Assembly: GCA_944390575.1 (NCBI GenBank)
Contig: CALXQJ010000005.1
Coordinates: forward strand, 33,249 to 97,248
Length of the DNA stretch: 64,000 bases
Direction of reading: 5' to 3'
DNA from: an uncultured Spirochaetota bacterium
Lineage (GTDB): Bacteria; Spirochaetota; Brachyspiria; Brachyspirales; Brachyspiraceae
In this document: positions 9,993-18,534 of the stretch, in pieces
How the letters are laid out: every line of letters starts with the position of its first letter
How positions within the stretch are numbered: the first letter of the stretch is position 1
Notes under the pieces: generated by a model
The model's input: only the letters and a program-made list of their open reading frames with translations
Told to the model about the DNA's origin: nothing
Databases searched by the model: none
Program-made: the position numbers and the translations under genes

Positions 9993-11657
9993 TTAAAAGT
10001 AAATATTTATAAGAGAGTTCATATTTATTATACTTATTGGCTTTATTCTGTTTGTTGTTTTTTCTAATACTATGAATCTATTTTTATCTATTTCTGAGTT
10101 TTTATAGTTTTTTATATATTCTATTGAAGTTACTATATTTTTTCTTATATATAAATTTATAATTTGATTATTTATATCTATAATATCAAAGTATAGTATT
10201 TTTTTTTCTTTATTATATTTTATATTTTTTAATTCTATAAACTCTAATATAAATATATTGTATGATTTTTTATTATTATAAAAGTAGTTATAGTTTATAT
10301 TTTTATTATCTATGGTAAATAGCTCTTTATTTGTAGTTTTTATATTTTTTATAAAATTATAATTTATTCTATCTGTAAGCTCTATAATAGTATTTTTTGA
10401 AGAGGATATTTTATTGTTATTATTAATTTTGGGATTTTTAAATTTTATATTATGTTTTGATAATTCTTCTATTGATGAGTTAAAGTGATTTTTTGATGTG
10501 TATATTTTGTTTATATCATCAAATGAGTCTTTATAGAATGTTGGAGATACTGTAGAGTATGTATATATTTCTTTGTTTTCTAAATTATATAAATATGTAC
10601 TTATACCATAATAGCCACTAGATGTAATAAATGGACTTGCACCTAATGAGATTAGGTTTATATCGCTTTGTTCTTTATATGTGCTTCTTACTTCTCCTAT
10701 TATACTATTTATTTCTTTATAATTATTTTCTTCTTTTAATTGTTTTATTAGTTTTATAGTGTTATATAGTTTTGATATTGTACGAAAAGAATACACTTTA
10801 TTAAAATATGATTTTTTTAATATCATAGATTCTATATTATTGTATAAGCTTCTCACAAGTTTTGATATTTCTGGAAAATTATTTACTTGTAATTTTGTTG
10901 CTATTTTTTCTAATTTATAAATATCATTATCATTATAAGAATATATTCCTTTATTAAAAATATCTTCTATGATGTTGTTTAATATATATAATATATTAAT
11001 ATCAATATCATCTTTTTGAGAATATAAATATTTATCTATATTTTCTAAAGAATTATTTATTAATTTGTATTTTAGTATTGCCATTATTTTATGAGTACAT
11101 AATGACTTTATATCATTATCTTCACAGCTACAAATAGATTTTTCAATAGAGTTTGTATTTGTAAAATATATTGTATATTCTTTTGTATATGCTTTTATAC
11201 TGTTTTCATTTTCATCAAAGGTTATATTATCTTTTTCAAAGTTTTCTACTGCATATTTAAAATTTTTTTTATTTGATATTTTAATAATATCTTCTATATT
11301 GATGTCTATTATTTCTTTGTAGTATTTATTTTGTGTTTGATTATTTTCTTTTTCATTATTATTTGTGTTTTCTATATAGTTTTTATTAATATATAAAATA
11401 CTTATTACTATATGCTTACAAAAGTTGTTAGAAGGGCAAGAGCATTGAAATTTTTTTATATCTTTATCTAATACTACTTTTATATTTTCATTTAATGATA
11501 ATTCAATACTATCATCAGATATATTTATAATTTTTATATAAAAAAAGTTATTTTCTAAATCTTTAACACTTCTTTTGTATATTCCATTATTTGTTTTTGA
11601 TATTAGAAAGTTTTCATCTTTATAGTATTTATCAATATATTCTAATATTGTACTCAT
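9993..11657 (-). CDS. Protein with two SWIM zinc fingers
   Basis: A 554-residue protein of very biased composition (Asn, Ile, Lys and Tyr dominate). Two SWIM-type zinc fingers (CxCxnCxH) are visible: C72, C74, C80, H82 and C176, C178, C187, H189. SWIM fingers bind DNA or proteins and often sit at the N-terminus of SNF2-type helicases, but no helicase motor follows here. The rest has no motif I recognise and is predicted helical in the middle. It has no signal peptide. It is transcribed away from the frameshifted methyltransferase region upstream and may be part of the same accessory block. Confidence 0.8.
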   Translation of the reverse strand: MSTILEYIDKYYKDENFLISKTNNGIYKRSVKDLENNFFYIKIINISDDSIELSLNENIKVVLDKDIKKFQCSCPSNNFCKHIVISILYINKNYIENTNNNEKENNQTQNKYYKEIIDINIEDIIKISNKKNFKYAVENFEKDNITFDENENSIKAYTKEYTIYFTNTNSIEKSICSCEDNDIKSLCTHKIMAILKYKLINNSLENIDKYLYSQKDDIDINILYILNNIIEDIFNKGIYSYNDNDIYKLEKIATKLQVNNFPEISKLVRSLYNNIESMILKKSYFNKVYSFRTISKLYNTIKLIKQLKEENNYKEINSIIGEVRSTYKEQSDINLISLGASPFITSSGYYGISTYLYNLENKEIYTYSTVSPTFYKDSFDDINKIYTSKNHFNSSIEELSKHNIKFKNPKINNNNKISSSKNTIIELTDRINYNFIKNIKTTNKELFTIDNKNINYNYFYNNKKSYNIFILEFIELKNIKYNKEKKILYFDIIDINNQIINLYIRKNIVTSIEYIKNYKNSEIDKNRFIVLEKTTNRIKPISIINMNSLINIYF

Positions 11658-11688
11658 AATTTTGTATTATATTTTATTATTCTCATTT

Positions 11689-11702
11689 GTTCAAATATGA
11701 AC
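11689..11702. promoter_or_regulatory. Short inverted repeat upstream of the SWIM gene
   Basis: GTTCA and TGAAC arms flank a four-base AATA centre, 32 bases upstream of the SWIM-gene ATG. Its position suits an operator or part of a promoter. It is short enough to be chance in DNA this AT-rich, and no regulator is identified. Confidence 0.3.
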
Positions 11703-11778
11703 TATATATGCTCTAAGAATTCTTGGGAAGAGCTTAAATACTGGTATATAGCAGATTAATAATATTTTTTGTTTTATT

Positions 11779-11811
11779 GGCTCAAATAGTATTTTTCATA
11801 TTATTTGGGCC
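11779..11811 (-). terminator. Hairpin terminator after the methyltransferase
   Basis: Arms at 11779-11788 (GGCTCAAATA) and 11802-11811 (TATTTGGGCC) pair over ten bases with one G-U pair, around a 13-base loop. The hairpin begins one base after the methyltransferase stop codon. The downstream T-run on this strand is weak, so termination efficiency is uncertain. Confidence 0.55.
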
Positions 11812-11812
11812 T

Positions 11813-12391
11813 TTATTCTATATTTTCTTTTTGTATCAAAACCCGAGCGAATGCTTCTTTTCCATCATAATATGGTGTATATCTTTTCTCATAAACAATT
11901 TTATATCCTAATTCTAAAATTCCATTTAATATAGCATTGGCAGATATTCCAAAAGGTTTATTGTAGTTGCTTGGAATATAAGAATTGTCAACTATTAACA
12001 TACCATCATCATCAAATTTTTTATATTTTTCAGGTATTTCTTCAAGAGGTATTATTTTTAATCTTTTATATTGTGGGCGATTTATCACTTCTAAATTTGT
12101 AAACCAATTACCAGTTGCCCTTATTAATTCTTTTTTATAGTTCAGATACCAATAAACACTATTATATCCACCCCATACCTGTTTGTTTATAAAGTATTTA
12201 ATATATGCTGTATTTATACAATTAGTGATATTTGAAATTATTAAGAATTTTTTACCACTATTTATAACTATATCCCAATAGTCTATAGCTCTTGAAAAAG
12301 GAGGATTGGTGCATACTATATCAGCTTCTTCTTTTAGTATTTTTAATGATAAATCATCATCAAAAGAACCAGTTATAGCCTTTTGGAGCAT
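11813..12391 (-). pseudogene. EcoRI-type adenine methyltransferase, C-terminal fragment after frameshift
   Basis: This frame holds the rest of the methyltransferase begun at 13127. It contains the catalytic NPPF motif of N6-adenine methyltransferases (EADIVCTNPPFS near residue 28), followed by KKFLIISNITN and WGGYNSVYW segments typical of the EcoRI methylase family (MT_EcoRI type). Frame continuity with the upstream piece is lost near 12372: removing one C from the coding strand restores a reading KGYNGSFDDD that joins both halves. The apparent start at 12391 has no ribosome binding site of note and is probably not a true start. Either the gene is inactivated or the base is a sequence error. 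The cofactor site is split from the catalytic site. Confidence 0.8.
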
Positions 12392-13127
12392 TTATAAGTT
12401 CATTAGCCCCTTCTTTTGTAAAAATATAGCCCTTAGCACCAGCATTAAATAAATCTACTTGTCCGCTATAATGAGTACATATAAGTTTTTTTAATTTTAG
12501 TCTTAAAAAGTTTTTTATAAAATATAATGCAAAAGCAGAAGAATCTTTTTCTGTTCTGCTTTCACCCACAGCATCATCACAGTTGCAAAACACACATTTA
12601 TTTTCCCAAATTTCTATAGGATACATTTCTATTTCTTTTTCAACATCTTCATAACGAGTATAAAACTCATCATTTTTAACTTTTTGAGCTCTTTTCATAA
12701 CATCTCTAAAAGTTATGCCTCTCTCTTCAAGAGTGGGTGTTGTTTTCTTTACGTATTTTACAATTGTCTTTTTTTCTTCCTTTATAAATATTTCTTCTAT
12801 AAAATTAGGATGTGATTTTATAAAAGAAACATACATATCAAACAAAGCTTTATTATAAAAATACATTTCACGTCTGTCTTGTTCTCTTAAATGAGGAAAA
12901 TTGTTTTTTATATCATTTTCTATTTCTCGCATATTTTTTACTTTAGCTGTAAAAAGATAGCAAAAAACATTATCCTTAGATTTTCCAGTAGTGGAATTAT
13001 ATTCTTTTAAACGTCTTTCAAGATTATCTGTAATTCCTATTTTACATTTTGTAAGCTCTAAAGATGATTGCACTATATATAGATACTCTTTTTTATAAGT
13101 CTTATTGTTGATTTTAGATTTTGGCAT
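12360..13127 (-). pseudogene. GIY-YIG/T5orf172-type domain fused to N-terminal part of EcoRI-type methyltransferase (frameshifted)
   Basis: A 255-residue frame ending prematurely in KGYNWFF. Residues ~12-105 resemble the T5orf172/MUG113 branch of GIY-YIG-like nucleases: EYLYIVQSS, then KIGITDNLERRLKEYN and an ExxI helix with a trailing basic segment. From about residue 150 it becomes an EcoRI-type adenine methyltransferase: NDEFYTRYEDVEKEIEMY, then CVFCNCDDAVGES and the LKKLICTHY strand. The catalytic NPPF lies beyond the shift in the fragment at 11813-12391. The gene shares a strand with the SWIM protein and has a perfect palindrome just upstream. If repaired, the product would be about 440 residues. 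Confidence 0.75.
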
Positions 13128-13153
13128 TAAAATATGTCCTAAATATATTTTTT

Positions 13154-13174
13154 AAGTATTATAAGATAATACTT
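13154..13174. promoter_or_regulatory. Perfect palindrome upstream of the GIY-YIG/methyltransferase gene
   Basis: AAGTATTAT at 13154-13162 and ATAATACTT at 13166-13174 are exact inverted repeats around a three-base centre, 27 bases upstream of the minus-strand ATG at 13127. Restriction-modification genes are often controlled by small repressors binding such sites, but no controller gene is adjacent. It could also be a terminator-like hairpin. Confidence 0.4.
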
Positions 13175-13399
13175 ATAAGTTTCAAGTTAAGAACATAATC
13201 ACTTTTATGTAAAGATGATAATATGTCATTTTTACTTATCAATAAAACTTCTACTATAATAAACATATTTTTTGTATATACTCCTTTTAAGTTCTCAAAA
13301 TTCGTAAAAATAGTTATTATTAGCTATATACATTTTTCTAAATTATATTAAATTTCTATAATCGAAAATTAGTTCTTATATCACATTGGAGTTTTGATT

Positions 13400-14368
13400 A
13401 TGAAAAGAGCATTTATAAAAAATATATCATATTATGTTCCAGAGAAAGTATTAACTAATGAGTATTTTGAGAGCATTTTAGATACAAATGATGAGTGGAT
13501 TAAAACACGTACAGGAATAGAGACACGTCGTATGGCAAAGTCGGATGAAACAATTTTTGATATGGGAATTAGTGCAGTTCGCAATTTAGAAAATAAGGGT
13601 GTAGATTTAAAAGAAGTTGATGCTATTTTAGTGCCTACAGTTACTAAAGATTATATTTTTCCTTCTATGGCAGGTCAGCTTCAAAATGCTTTGGGGCTAA
13701 AGAATTGTTTTGCTTTTGATTTATCTGCTGCTTGTTCTGGATATGTATATGCATTAAATACTGCTACATCTTTAATAGAGAGTGGTCAGTGTAAAAATGT
13801 TTTGATAGTTAGTGCTGAAAAGCTTACTAAAGATATTAATTGGAAAGATAGAGGTACTGCTATTTTATTTGGTGATGCTGCTACTGCTTCTCTTATAAGT
13901 TGTAGAGAGGATGGAAAAGGCATTATAGGTATGCATATGCAAAGTGAAGTAGATATGAGTATTAAACTTAATGGAGGTAGTTTTCTTCCAATAGATGCTA
14001 ATAATGTAGATTCTCCAGATTATAAAATATATATGGATGGTTCTGAGACTTTTAAGCGAGCTGTTACAGAGTTTTCAAATTCTATAGATAAGGTTCTTGA
14101 AACATCAGGAAAAACTATGTCTGATATTACTTATTTTGTACCACATCAGGCTAATCTTAGAATTATGCAGGCTGTTGCTAAGAGAATAGGGCTTTCTTCT
14201 GATAAAGTTCCTGTTATTTTAGATAAGTTTGGTAATTGTTCTTCTTCATCTATAGGGCTTGCTTTGGCCGATTCTTTGGATAATAATAAAATTAATGATG
14301 GGGATTTAGTATGTCTCACTGCTTTTGGTGGAGGCTTTACTTGGGGGTCTACATTAATGATTTGGTAA
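13400..14368 (+). CDS. fabH: 3-oxoacyl-ACP synthase III (first copy)
   Basis: Starts type II fatty-acid synthesis by condensing an acyl-CoA with malonyl-ACP. The catalytic triad is visible: cysteine in SAACSGYVYALNTA, histidine in HQANLRI and asparagine in GNCSSSS. The 322-residue length is typical. I place the start at ATG 13400 (MKRAFIKN) because GGAG at 13388-13391 sits eight bases upstream; a TTG six bases earlier is not needed. It is followed by a strong terminator, so it is probably monocistronic. A paralogue lies at 23154. Confidence 0.95.
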   Translation: MKRAFIKNISYYVPEKVLTNEYFESILDTNDEWIKTRTGIETRRMAKSDETIFDMGISAVRNLENKGVDLKEVDAILVPTVTKDYIFPSMAGQLQNALGLKNCFAFDLSAACSGYVYALNTATSLIESGQCKNVLIVSAEKLTKDINWKDRGTAILFGDAATASLISCREDGKGIIGMHMQSEVDMSIKLNGGSFLPIDANNVDSPDYKIYMDGSETFKRAVTEFSNSIDKVLETSGKTMSDITYFVPHQANLRIMQAVAKRIGLSSDKVPVILDKFGNCSSSSIGLALADSLDNNKINDGDLVCLTAFGGGFTWGSTLMIW

Positions 14369-14402
14369 AATTTATAGTTTTATATATTAAAAGTGTTTTT
14401 TT

Positions 14403-14437
14403 AGAGTGATTAATTGTATATTTAATCACTCTTTTTT
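14403..14437 (+). terminator. Rho-independent terminator after first fabH
   Basis: Eleven-base perfect stem (14403-14413 with 14422-14432; AGAGTGATTAA arm), eight-base loop and an immediate T-run to 14438. An additional outer pairing between flanking aaagtgttt and aaaaacact is possible. Confidence 0.85.
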
Positions 14438-14551
14438 ATATATAAAAACACTATTATTTTTAATAAAGTCTATACTGTAAACTTTTTGTATAGTATAATC
14501 AAACTAATATTAAAAATCAATGTAAATAATATCATTTTTTGATATTTTATA

Positions 14552-14580
14552 TTGACAATTAGTATAATTTAGTGTATTTT
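14552..14580 (+). promoter_or_regulatory. Sigma-70-type promoter of the 14658 lipoprotein
   Basis: TTGACA at 14552-14557, a 17-base spacer and TATTTT at 14575-14580. The predicted transcript starts near 14587, so the first hairpin of the leader begins within the first ten or so bases of the RNA. A TATAAT at 14564-14569 inside the spacer is an alternative -10. Confidence 0.6.
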
Positions 14581-14593
14581 TGTAGTAGTAATT

Positions 14594-14638
14594 CCGAACA
14601 TACTTATGTGTTTGGAGTTGTTCTCTTTAGGTAGAGAA
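14594..14638 (+). promoter_or_regulatory. Two consecutive hairpins in the 5' leader of a lipoprotein gene
   Basis: Hairpin 1 pairs 14594-14602 (CCGAACATA) with 14607-14615 (TGTGTTTGG) around a four-base loop: nine pairs including two G-U. Hairpin 2 pairs 14621-14626 (TTCTCT) with 14633-14638 (AGAGAA) around six bases. The probable ribosome binding site (AGAGCGAG, about 14646-14653) follows at once. The TTCTCT arm could pair alternatively with that purine-rich site, so a switch controlling translation is conceivable. This is inference from base pairing only. Confidence 0.5.
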
Positions 14639-14657
14639 GAAATGTAGAGCGAGTTAT

Positions 14658-15059
14658 ATGATAAAAAAAATACTACTATCAATATCTTTTCTTATTTTAT
14701 TAATTTCTTGTAGCACAGACCCTAAAACAATTATAGGCACTTATGATTCTCGAGATGGTAGATTAAAGATGAATATATCAGATAATGGCGAAGTTTCTTT
14801 TTCTTCTACATATACTACAGCAGAAGGTTCTTTAGAGAATATCTTTATTAGTATGTCTAATACTCGTTTGTCACCTTGGAATGTGAGTGATGTATTTTAT
14901 AATGATAATTACTCAGCTACAGGTATATATGGTTCTACAAATATATATTTAGATTTTGACTTTGATAATAAAACTAGCATTATAGAATGTGAGTTAGAAA
15001 TAAAAGGTGGTCTTCCACAATATTATGATACTACTATAGTCTTTAATAAGAATAAGTAG
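14658..15059 (+). CDS. Small lipoprotein, function unknown
   Basis: A 133-residue protein with a typical lipoprotein signal: Lys-Lys, a hydrophobic stretch, then LISC with the lipidated cysteine near residue 18. The mature part is short, rich in Ser, Thr and Asp, and looks like a small beta-rich domain, similar in feel to lipocalin-like lipid-binding folds, though I cannot confirm this. It has its own promoter and a structured leader, and is followed by the alcohol dehydrogenase, which has its own strong ribosome binding site. Confidence 0.8.
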   Translation: MIKKILLSISFLILLISCSTDPKTIIGTYDSRDGRLKMNISDNGEVSFSSTYTTAEGSLENIFISMSNTRLSPWNVSDVFYNDNYSATGIYGSTNIYLDFDFDNKTSIIECELEIKGGLPQYYDTTIVFNKNK

Positions 15060-15140
15060 TTTTTTAGTTTACAATTATATTTTTAGAATACTTTAAGTTC
15101 TAAGAGTATATAAAAAATAAAATGAAAAAGGAGCGAAAAT

Positions 15141-16199
15141 ATGAAGGGTTTTGCTATGCTAAAAATAGGTGAAACTGGTTGGGTAGAAAAGGAGAGACCA
15201 GCTTGTGGACCTACAGATGCGATTGTTAAGCCATTAGCAGTAGCTATTTGTACTTCTGATATTCACACTATCGGAGGAGCTATTGGTGAAAGACACAATA
15301 TGATTTTAGGTCATGAGGTTTGTGGTGAAATAGATGAGGTTGGTTCTTTAGTTAAGGATTTTAAAAAGGGTGATAAAGTATTAATTACAGCTATTACTCC
15401 AGATTGGAGCTCTGTAGAGGCTCAGGGTGGTTATCCTATGCATTCTGGTGGTATGTTAAATGGTTGGAAGTTTTCTAATGCTAAAGACGGAGTATTCTCA
15501 GAGTATTTCCATGTTAATGATGCAGATGGTAACCTTTCTTTACTTCCAGAAGGTATGACACCAGAAGAGGCTTGTATGTTATCAGATATGGTTCCTACAG
15601 GTTTCCATGGAGCAGAGTTAGCAGATATTCAGTATGGTGATAGTGTATTAGTTATTGGTATTGGACCTGTAGGTTTAATGTCAGTAGCAGGTGCTTCTTT
15701 AAGAGGAGCTTCAAGAATTATTGCTGTAGGTACTCGTCCTAAGTGTATTGAAGTTGCTAAACTTTATGGTGCTAATGAGTTCTTAAGCTATAAGAATGGT
15801 CCTATTGATGAGCAAGTATTAAAAATGACTAATGGTAAAGGTGTTGATAAAGTAATTATTGCTGGTGGTGGAGTTGAGACTTTCTCTGAAGCTATTAAGT
15901 GTTTAAAAGCTGGTGGTAAGATAGGAAATGTTAACTACTTAGGTGAAGGTGATAATGTATTATTACCAAGACTTGAGTGGGGTGTAGGTATGGGTCATAA
16001 GACTGTATTTGGTGGTTTAATGCCTGGTGGTAGATTACGCTCTGAGAAATTAGGTTCTTTAGTTTCTTCTGGTAGATTAGATGTTAAGCCTTTAATTACT
16101 CATGTTTATCATGGTTGGGATGAGCTTCCTCAGGCTGTTAAAATTATGGGTGAAAAACCTGCTGATTTAATTAAGCCTGTTGTTGTATTCTATAAGTAA
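15141..16199 (+). CDS. NADP-dependent zinc secondary alcohol dehydrogenase
   Basis: A 352-residue medium-chain dehydrogenase closely resembling the Thermoanaerobacter brockii / Clostridium beijerinckii secondary alcohol dehydrogenases. Catalytic zinc ligands are visible as C37, H58-E59 and the aspartate of LSDMVPTGFHG. The nucleotide-binding glycines are GIGPVG, followed by the GTRP loop that fits NADP rather than NAD. As in the brockii enzyme, the structural-zinc cysteine cluster is absent. A strong AAAAAGGAG site lies ahead of the ATG, and codons look more optimal than in neighbours, which suggests high expression. A terminator follows, so it is probably transcribed alone. Confidence 0.93.
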   Translation: MKGFAMLKIGETGWVEKERPACGPTDAIVKPLAVAICTSDIHTIGGAIGERHNMILGHEVCGEIDEVGSLVKDFKKGDKVLITAITPDWSSVEAQGGYPMHSGGMLNGWKFSNAKDGVFSEYFHVNDADGNLSLLPEGMTPEEACMLSDMVPTGFHGAELADIQYGDSVLVIGIGPVGLMSVAGASLRGASRIIAVGTRPKCIEVAKLYGANEFLSYKNGPIDEQVLKMTNGKGVDKVIIAGGGVETFSEAIKCLKAGGKIGNVNYLGEGDNVLLPRLEWGVGMGHKTVFGGLMPGGRLRSEKLGSLVSSGRLDVKPLITHVYHGWDELPQAVKIMGEKPADLIKPVVVFYK

Positions 16200-16224
16200 T
16201 TATAGTTATATAGTCTATTATATT

Positions 16225-16266
16225 CCAGTAAGCATTATATTTATAATGTTTACTGGTTTATTTTTT
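16225..16266 (+). terminator. Rho-independent terminator after the alcohol dehydrogenase
   Basis: Fifteen-base stem (16225-16239 with 16242-16256, one non-Watson-Crick pair) closed by a two-base turn and followed by TTTATTTTTT. One of the strongest terminators in the window. Confidence 0.88.
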
Positions 16267-16344
16267 ATATACTTTTTTAATATTAAAATAAAATCTTTTT
16301 ATTCCGATAAAATTCATTAGTTTATTAAGGTATCTATATTTTGT

Positions 16345-18495
16345 ATGAATGAAAATAACGAAAATAATGAGAATAATGAAAATAATCAGCACAAGTTTCT
16401 AAAAACTGTATTAAGTATTATTATTTCTTTTTTAATGATTTTTATAGTAGCATTATTTGTACGTAGTATTAGTAATTCTATTTTGCCAAAAGATAATAAA
16501 TTAGCTTTGCTTGTCAATGACTATTTAGATATGATGAGTATAATGACTGAAAAAATTGCTGTTGGTATGCGTATAAAGAGAAATAGTGTATCTGAATATC
16601 AGGTTAATTTAATAACGCAGTCTATTTCTGATTATGTTGGATATAGTTTGTATCAAGCTTCATCTGTTGTTAAAGATTATGATCCTAATGCTAAATATAC
16701 AGATAGAGATTTAGAAAAGTATAAAACAGAATATTATAAAATGACTTTAGAAAATCCTTATTTAAGAGGGCTTAGTGTATTTACTACAGATGGTAAGATG
16801 CGTATTAATTTGTATTTACCACAGGCTAAATCTTGGCCTTTAGAGTTGCAGGAAAATTTGATTAAAGATATTAAAGATAAGGGTTCTTTAGTTTTAAATG
16901 CTACTAATGAAAATACTTTTTATATAATGGAATATATTAAAAATAAGTATGGAGAATTGATAGTTGCTACTCGTAATGACTATTCTTATGTCTCTGATAT
17001 AGCAACTTATTATCAGGTTGCAGATAAGAGACTTTATGTTAGCGATTCTCGAGATTTGGTTTATAGTGTTAAGGAATCTATTGGGGATAATAATTTAGAT
17101 AAAGTTTCAAGTGTTATTAATAAATTTGCTTTTTATAAAAGACAACCTAGTTTTGTAGTTAGTGATTCTCTTTCTGTGTCTCTTGTTGGGAAAGAATATC
17201 CTAATTATTTTGAACTTGTTGTTCTTGCTGTTACTGCATTACTTATTTTGATGTTTCAGTTTATACTCAATGGAGTGTTATATTTTATTAAGCATATATT
17301 AAATCTTGTTAATAATAAGGCTTATGTGTATTCTCTTCATAAGGATAAAGGCACTATAAAAGATACTATTATGGATGAGTCTTTGGTAAATTCTGAGTTG
17401 CCAGAAGCTACTCCTCAAGAAGATATGCCTCCTATTATACAAAAATTACATTATAAAATACCTGAAGAGTATGCTACTAGTATGCAGGATAATAAGGATA
17501 AAAGATTTAGTATTAAAGATAAAATAATTAATGTGATTACACTTATAAAGAGTGAGATTGAGAGAAGTAAAGCTAATAAAACTGCTTTGGATGAAGAGAT
17601 TAATGCTTTAGAAGAAGAGCTTTCTTCTTTGGAGAGTATGAATAATGATAATAGTGAAGAGATTATAAATAAAGAGTCTACTAGTATTTCTGAAAATAAT
17701 AATGATCTTGATAGTATAGTTGATACTGATGGTATTATAGAGGCTCATTCTTCTATTGAAGCTATAGATAGTGTTGAGAATGTTGATAGTTCTGATAATA
17801 TTGTTAAAAAAATTGAGAATACTGAGGATGAGTATAAGTTTGATGAGGGTGTATCTTATTATAACTATCCTACTGATGATACTATAGATTATAAAAATGT
17901 TGTAGAAGATAGTATTGATGATATTAAGGAAGAGAAAGTTCTTGTAGAAGATAAAAATATTATAGAAGAAGTTAAAAAAGAAGAGGTATATAATAATGAT
18001 ATGCCTTATTATAATACTGAATCTTTATCTGATTTAGAGTATATTGATAATAATAAAAATGATGTAGTAGATACAATAATAGAAGAAAAAGAGGAAGTAT
18101 TAAGCGATTATGCTTCTATTAATAATGATGAGTTAATAAAAACTTTTGATGATAATAAAGTAAGTGATAATAATGATTATATTGATGACTTAGATAATCT
18201 AAAAGCAGACACTTATTCTACTTTCAAAGATGATATTTTTGAAAAGAAAATAGTAAAAAATGATATATTATCATCATATAGCAAGGAAGAAAATAAAACA
18301 TTCAAAACTTCTAATACTTCAATTTTAGATTCTTATTCATCTACTTCTTCTAATAATAATGCTCAAAATAGAAAGATAGATACTTCTAATACAGAAGATG
18401 TATTTGCTGCTTTTGATAAAATGCTTTCAAGTATTATTAGCAAGGCAGAAGAGGATGCTAAAAAAAGTATAGGCAATAGAAGTTCTGATAAGTAG
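16345..18495 (+). CDS. Membrane protein with extracytoplasmic domain and long acidic tail (pair member 1)
   Basis: A 716-residue protein not recognised as a known family. It begins with an Asn-Glu repeat (MNENNENNENNENNQ), then a membrane helix near residues 18-40, an outer domain of ~245 residues with sensor-like features, and a second helix near 290-315. The remaining ~400 residues are cytoplasmic, strongly acidic, Asp/Glu/Asn/Ser-rich and probably disordered. The layout resembles a chemoreceptor or sensor kinase whose output domain has been replaced by a disordered tail. The next gene has the same layout and begins 39 bases downstream, so the two may act together. Confidence 0.75.
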   Translation: MNENNENNENNENNQHKFLKTVLSIIISFLMIFIVALFVRSISNSILPKDNKLALLVNDYLDMMSIMTEKIAVGMRIKRNSVSEYQVNLITQSISDYVGYSLYQASSVVKDYDPNAKYTDRDLEKYKTEYYKMTLENPYLRGLSVFTTDGKMRINLYLPQAKSWPLELQENLIKDIKDKGSLVLNATNENTFYIMEYIKNKYGELIVATRNDYSYVSDIATYYQVADKRLYVSDSRDLVYSVKESIGDNNLDKVSSVINKFAFYKRQPSFVVSDSLSVSLVGKEYPNYFELVVLAVTALLILMFQFILNGVLYFIKHILNLVNNKAYVYSLHKDKGTIKDTIMDESLVNSELPEATPQEDMPPIIQKLHYKIPEEYATSMQDNKDKRFSIKDKIINVITLIKSEIERSKANKTALDEEINALEEELSSLESMNNDNSEEIINKESTSISENNNDLDSIVDTDGIIEAHSSIEAIDSVENVDSSDNIVKKIENTEDEYKFDEGVSYYNYPTDDTIDYKNVVEDSIDDIKEEKVLVEDKNIIEEVKKEEVYNNDMPYYNTESLSDLEYIDNNKNDVVDTIIEEKEEVLSDYASINNDELIKTFDDNKVSDNNDYIDDLDNLKADTYSTFKDDIFEKKIVKNDILSSYSKEENKTFKTSNTSILDSYSSTSSNNNAQNRKIDTSNTEDVFAAFDKMLSSIISKAEEDAKKSIGNRSSDK

Positions 18496-18534
18496 AAGTT
18501 TTTATTTGTTTTTTTATTATAAAGGGTTTTGATT

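Noticed and set aside
12360..12391. Independent start for the downstream methyltransferase frame
   Set aside because: No ribosome binding site, and the fragment lacks the N-terminal cofactor region needed for activity.
13128..13393. Possible tRNA or riboswitch in the gap before the first fabH
   Set aside because: No GC-rich cloverleaf arms or T-loop sequence; only AT-rich DNA and one short palindrome.
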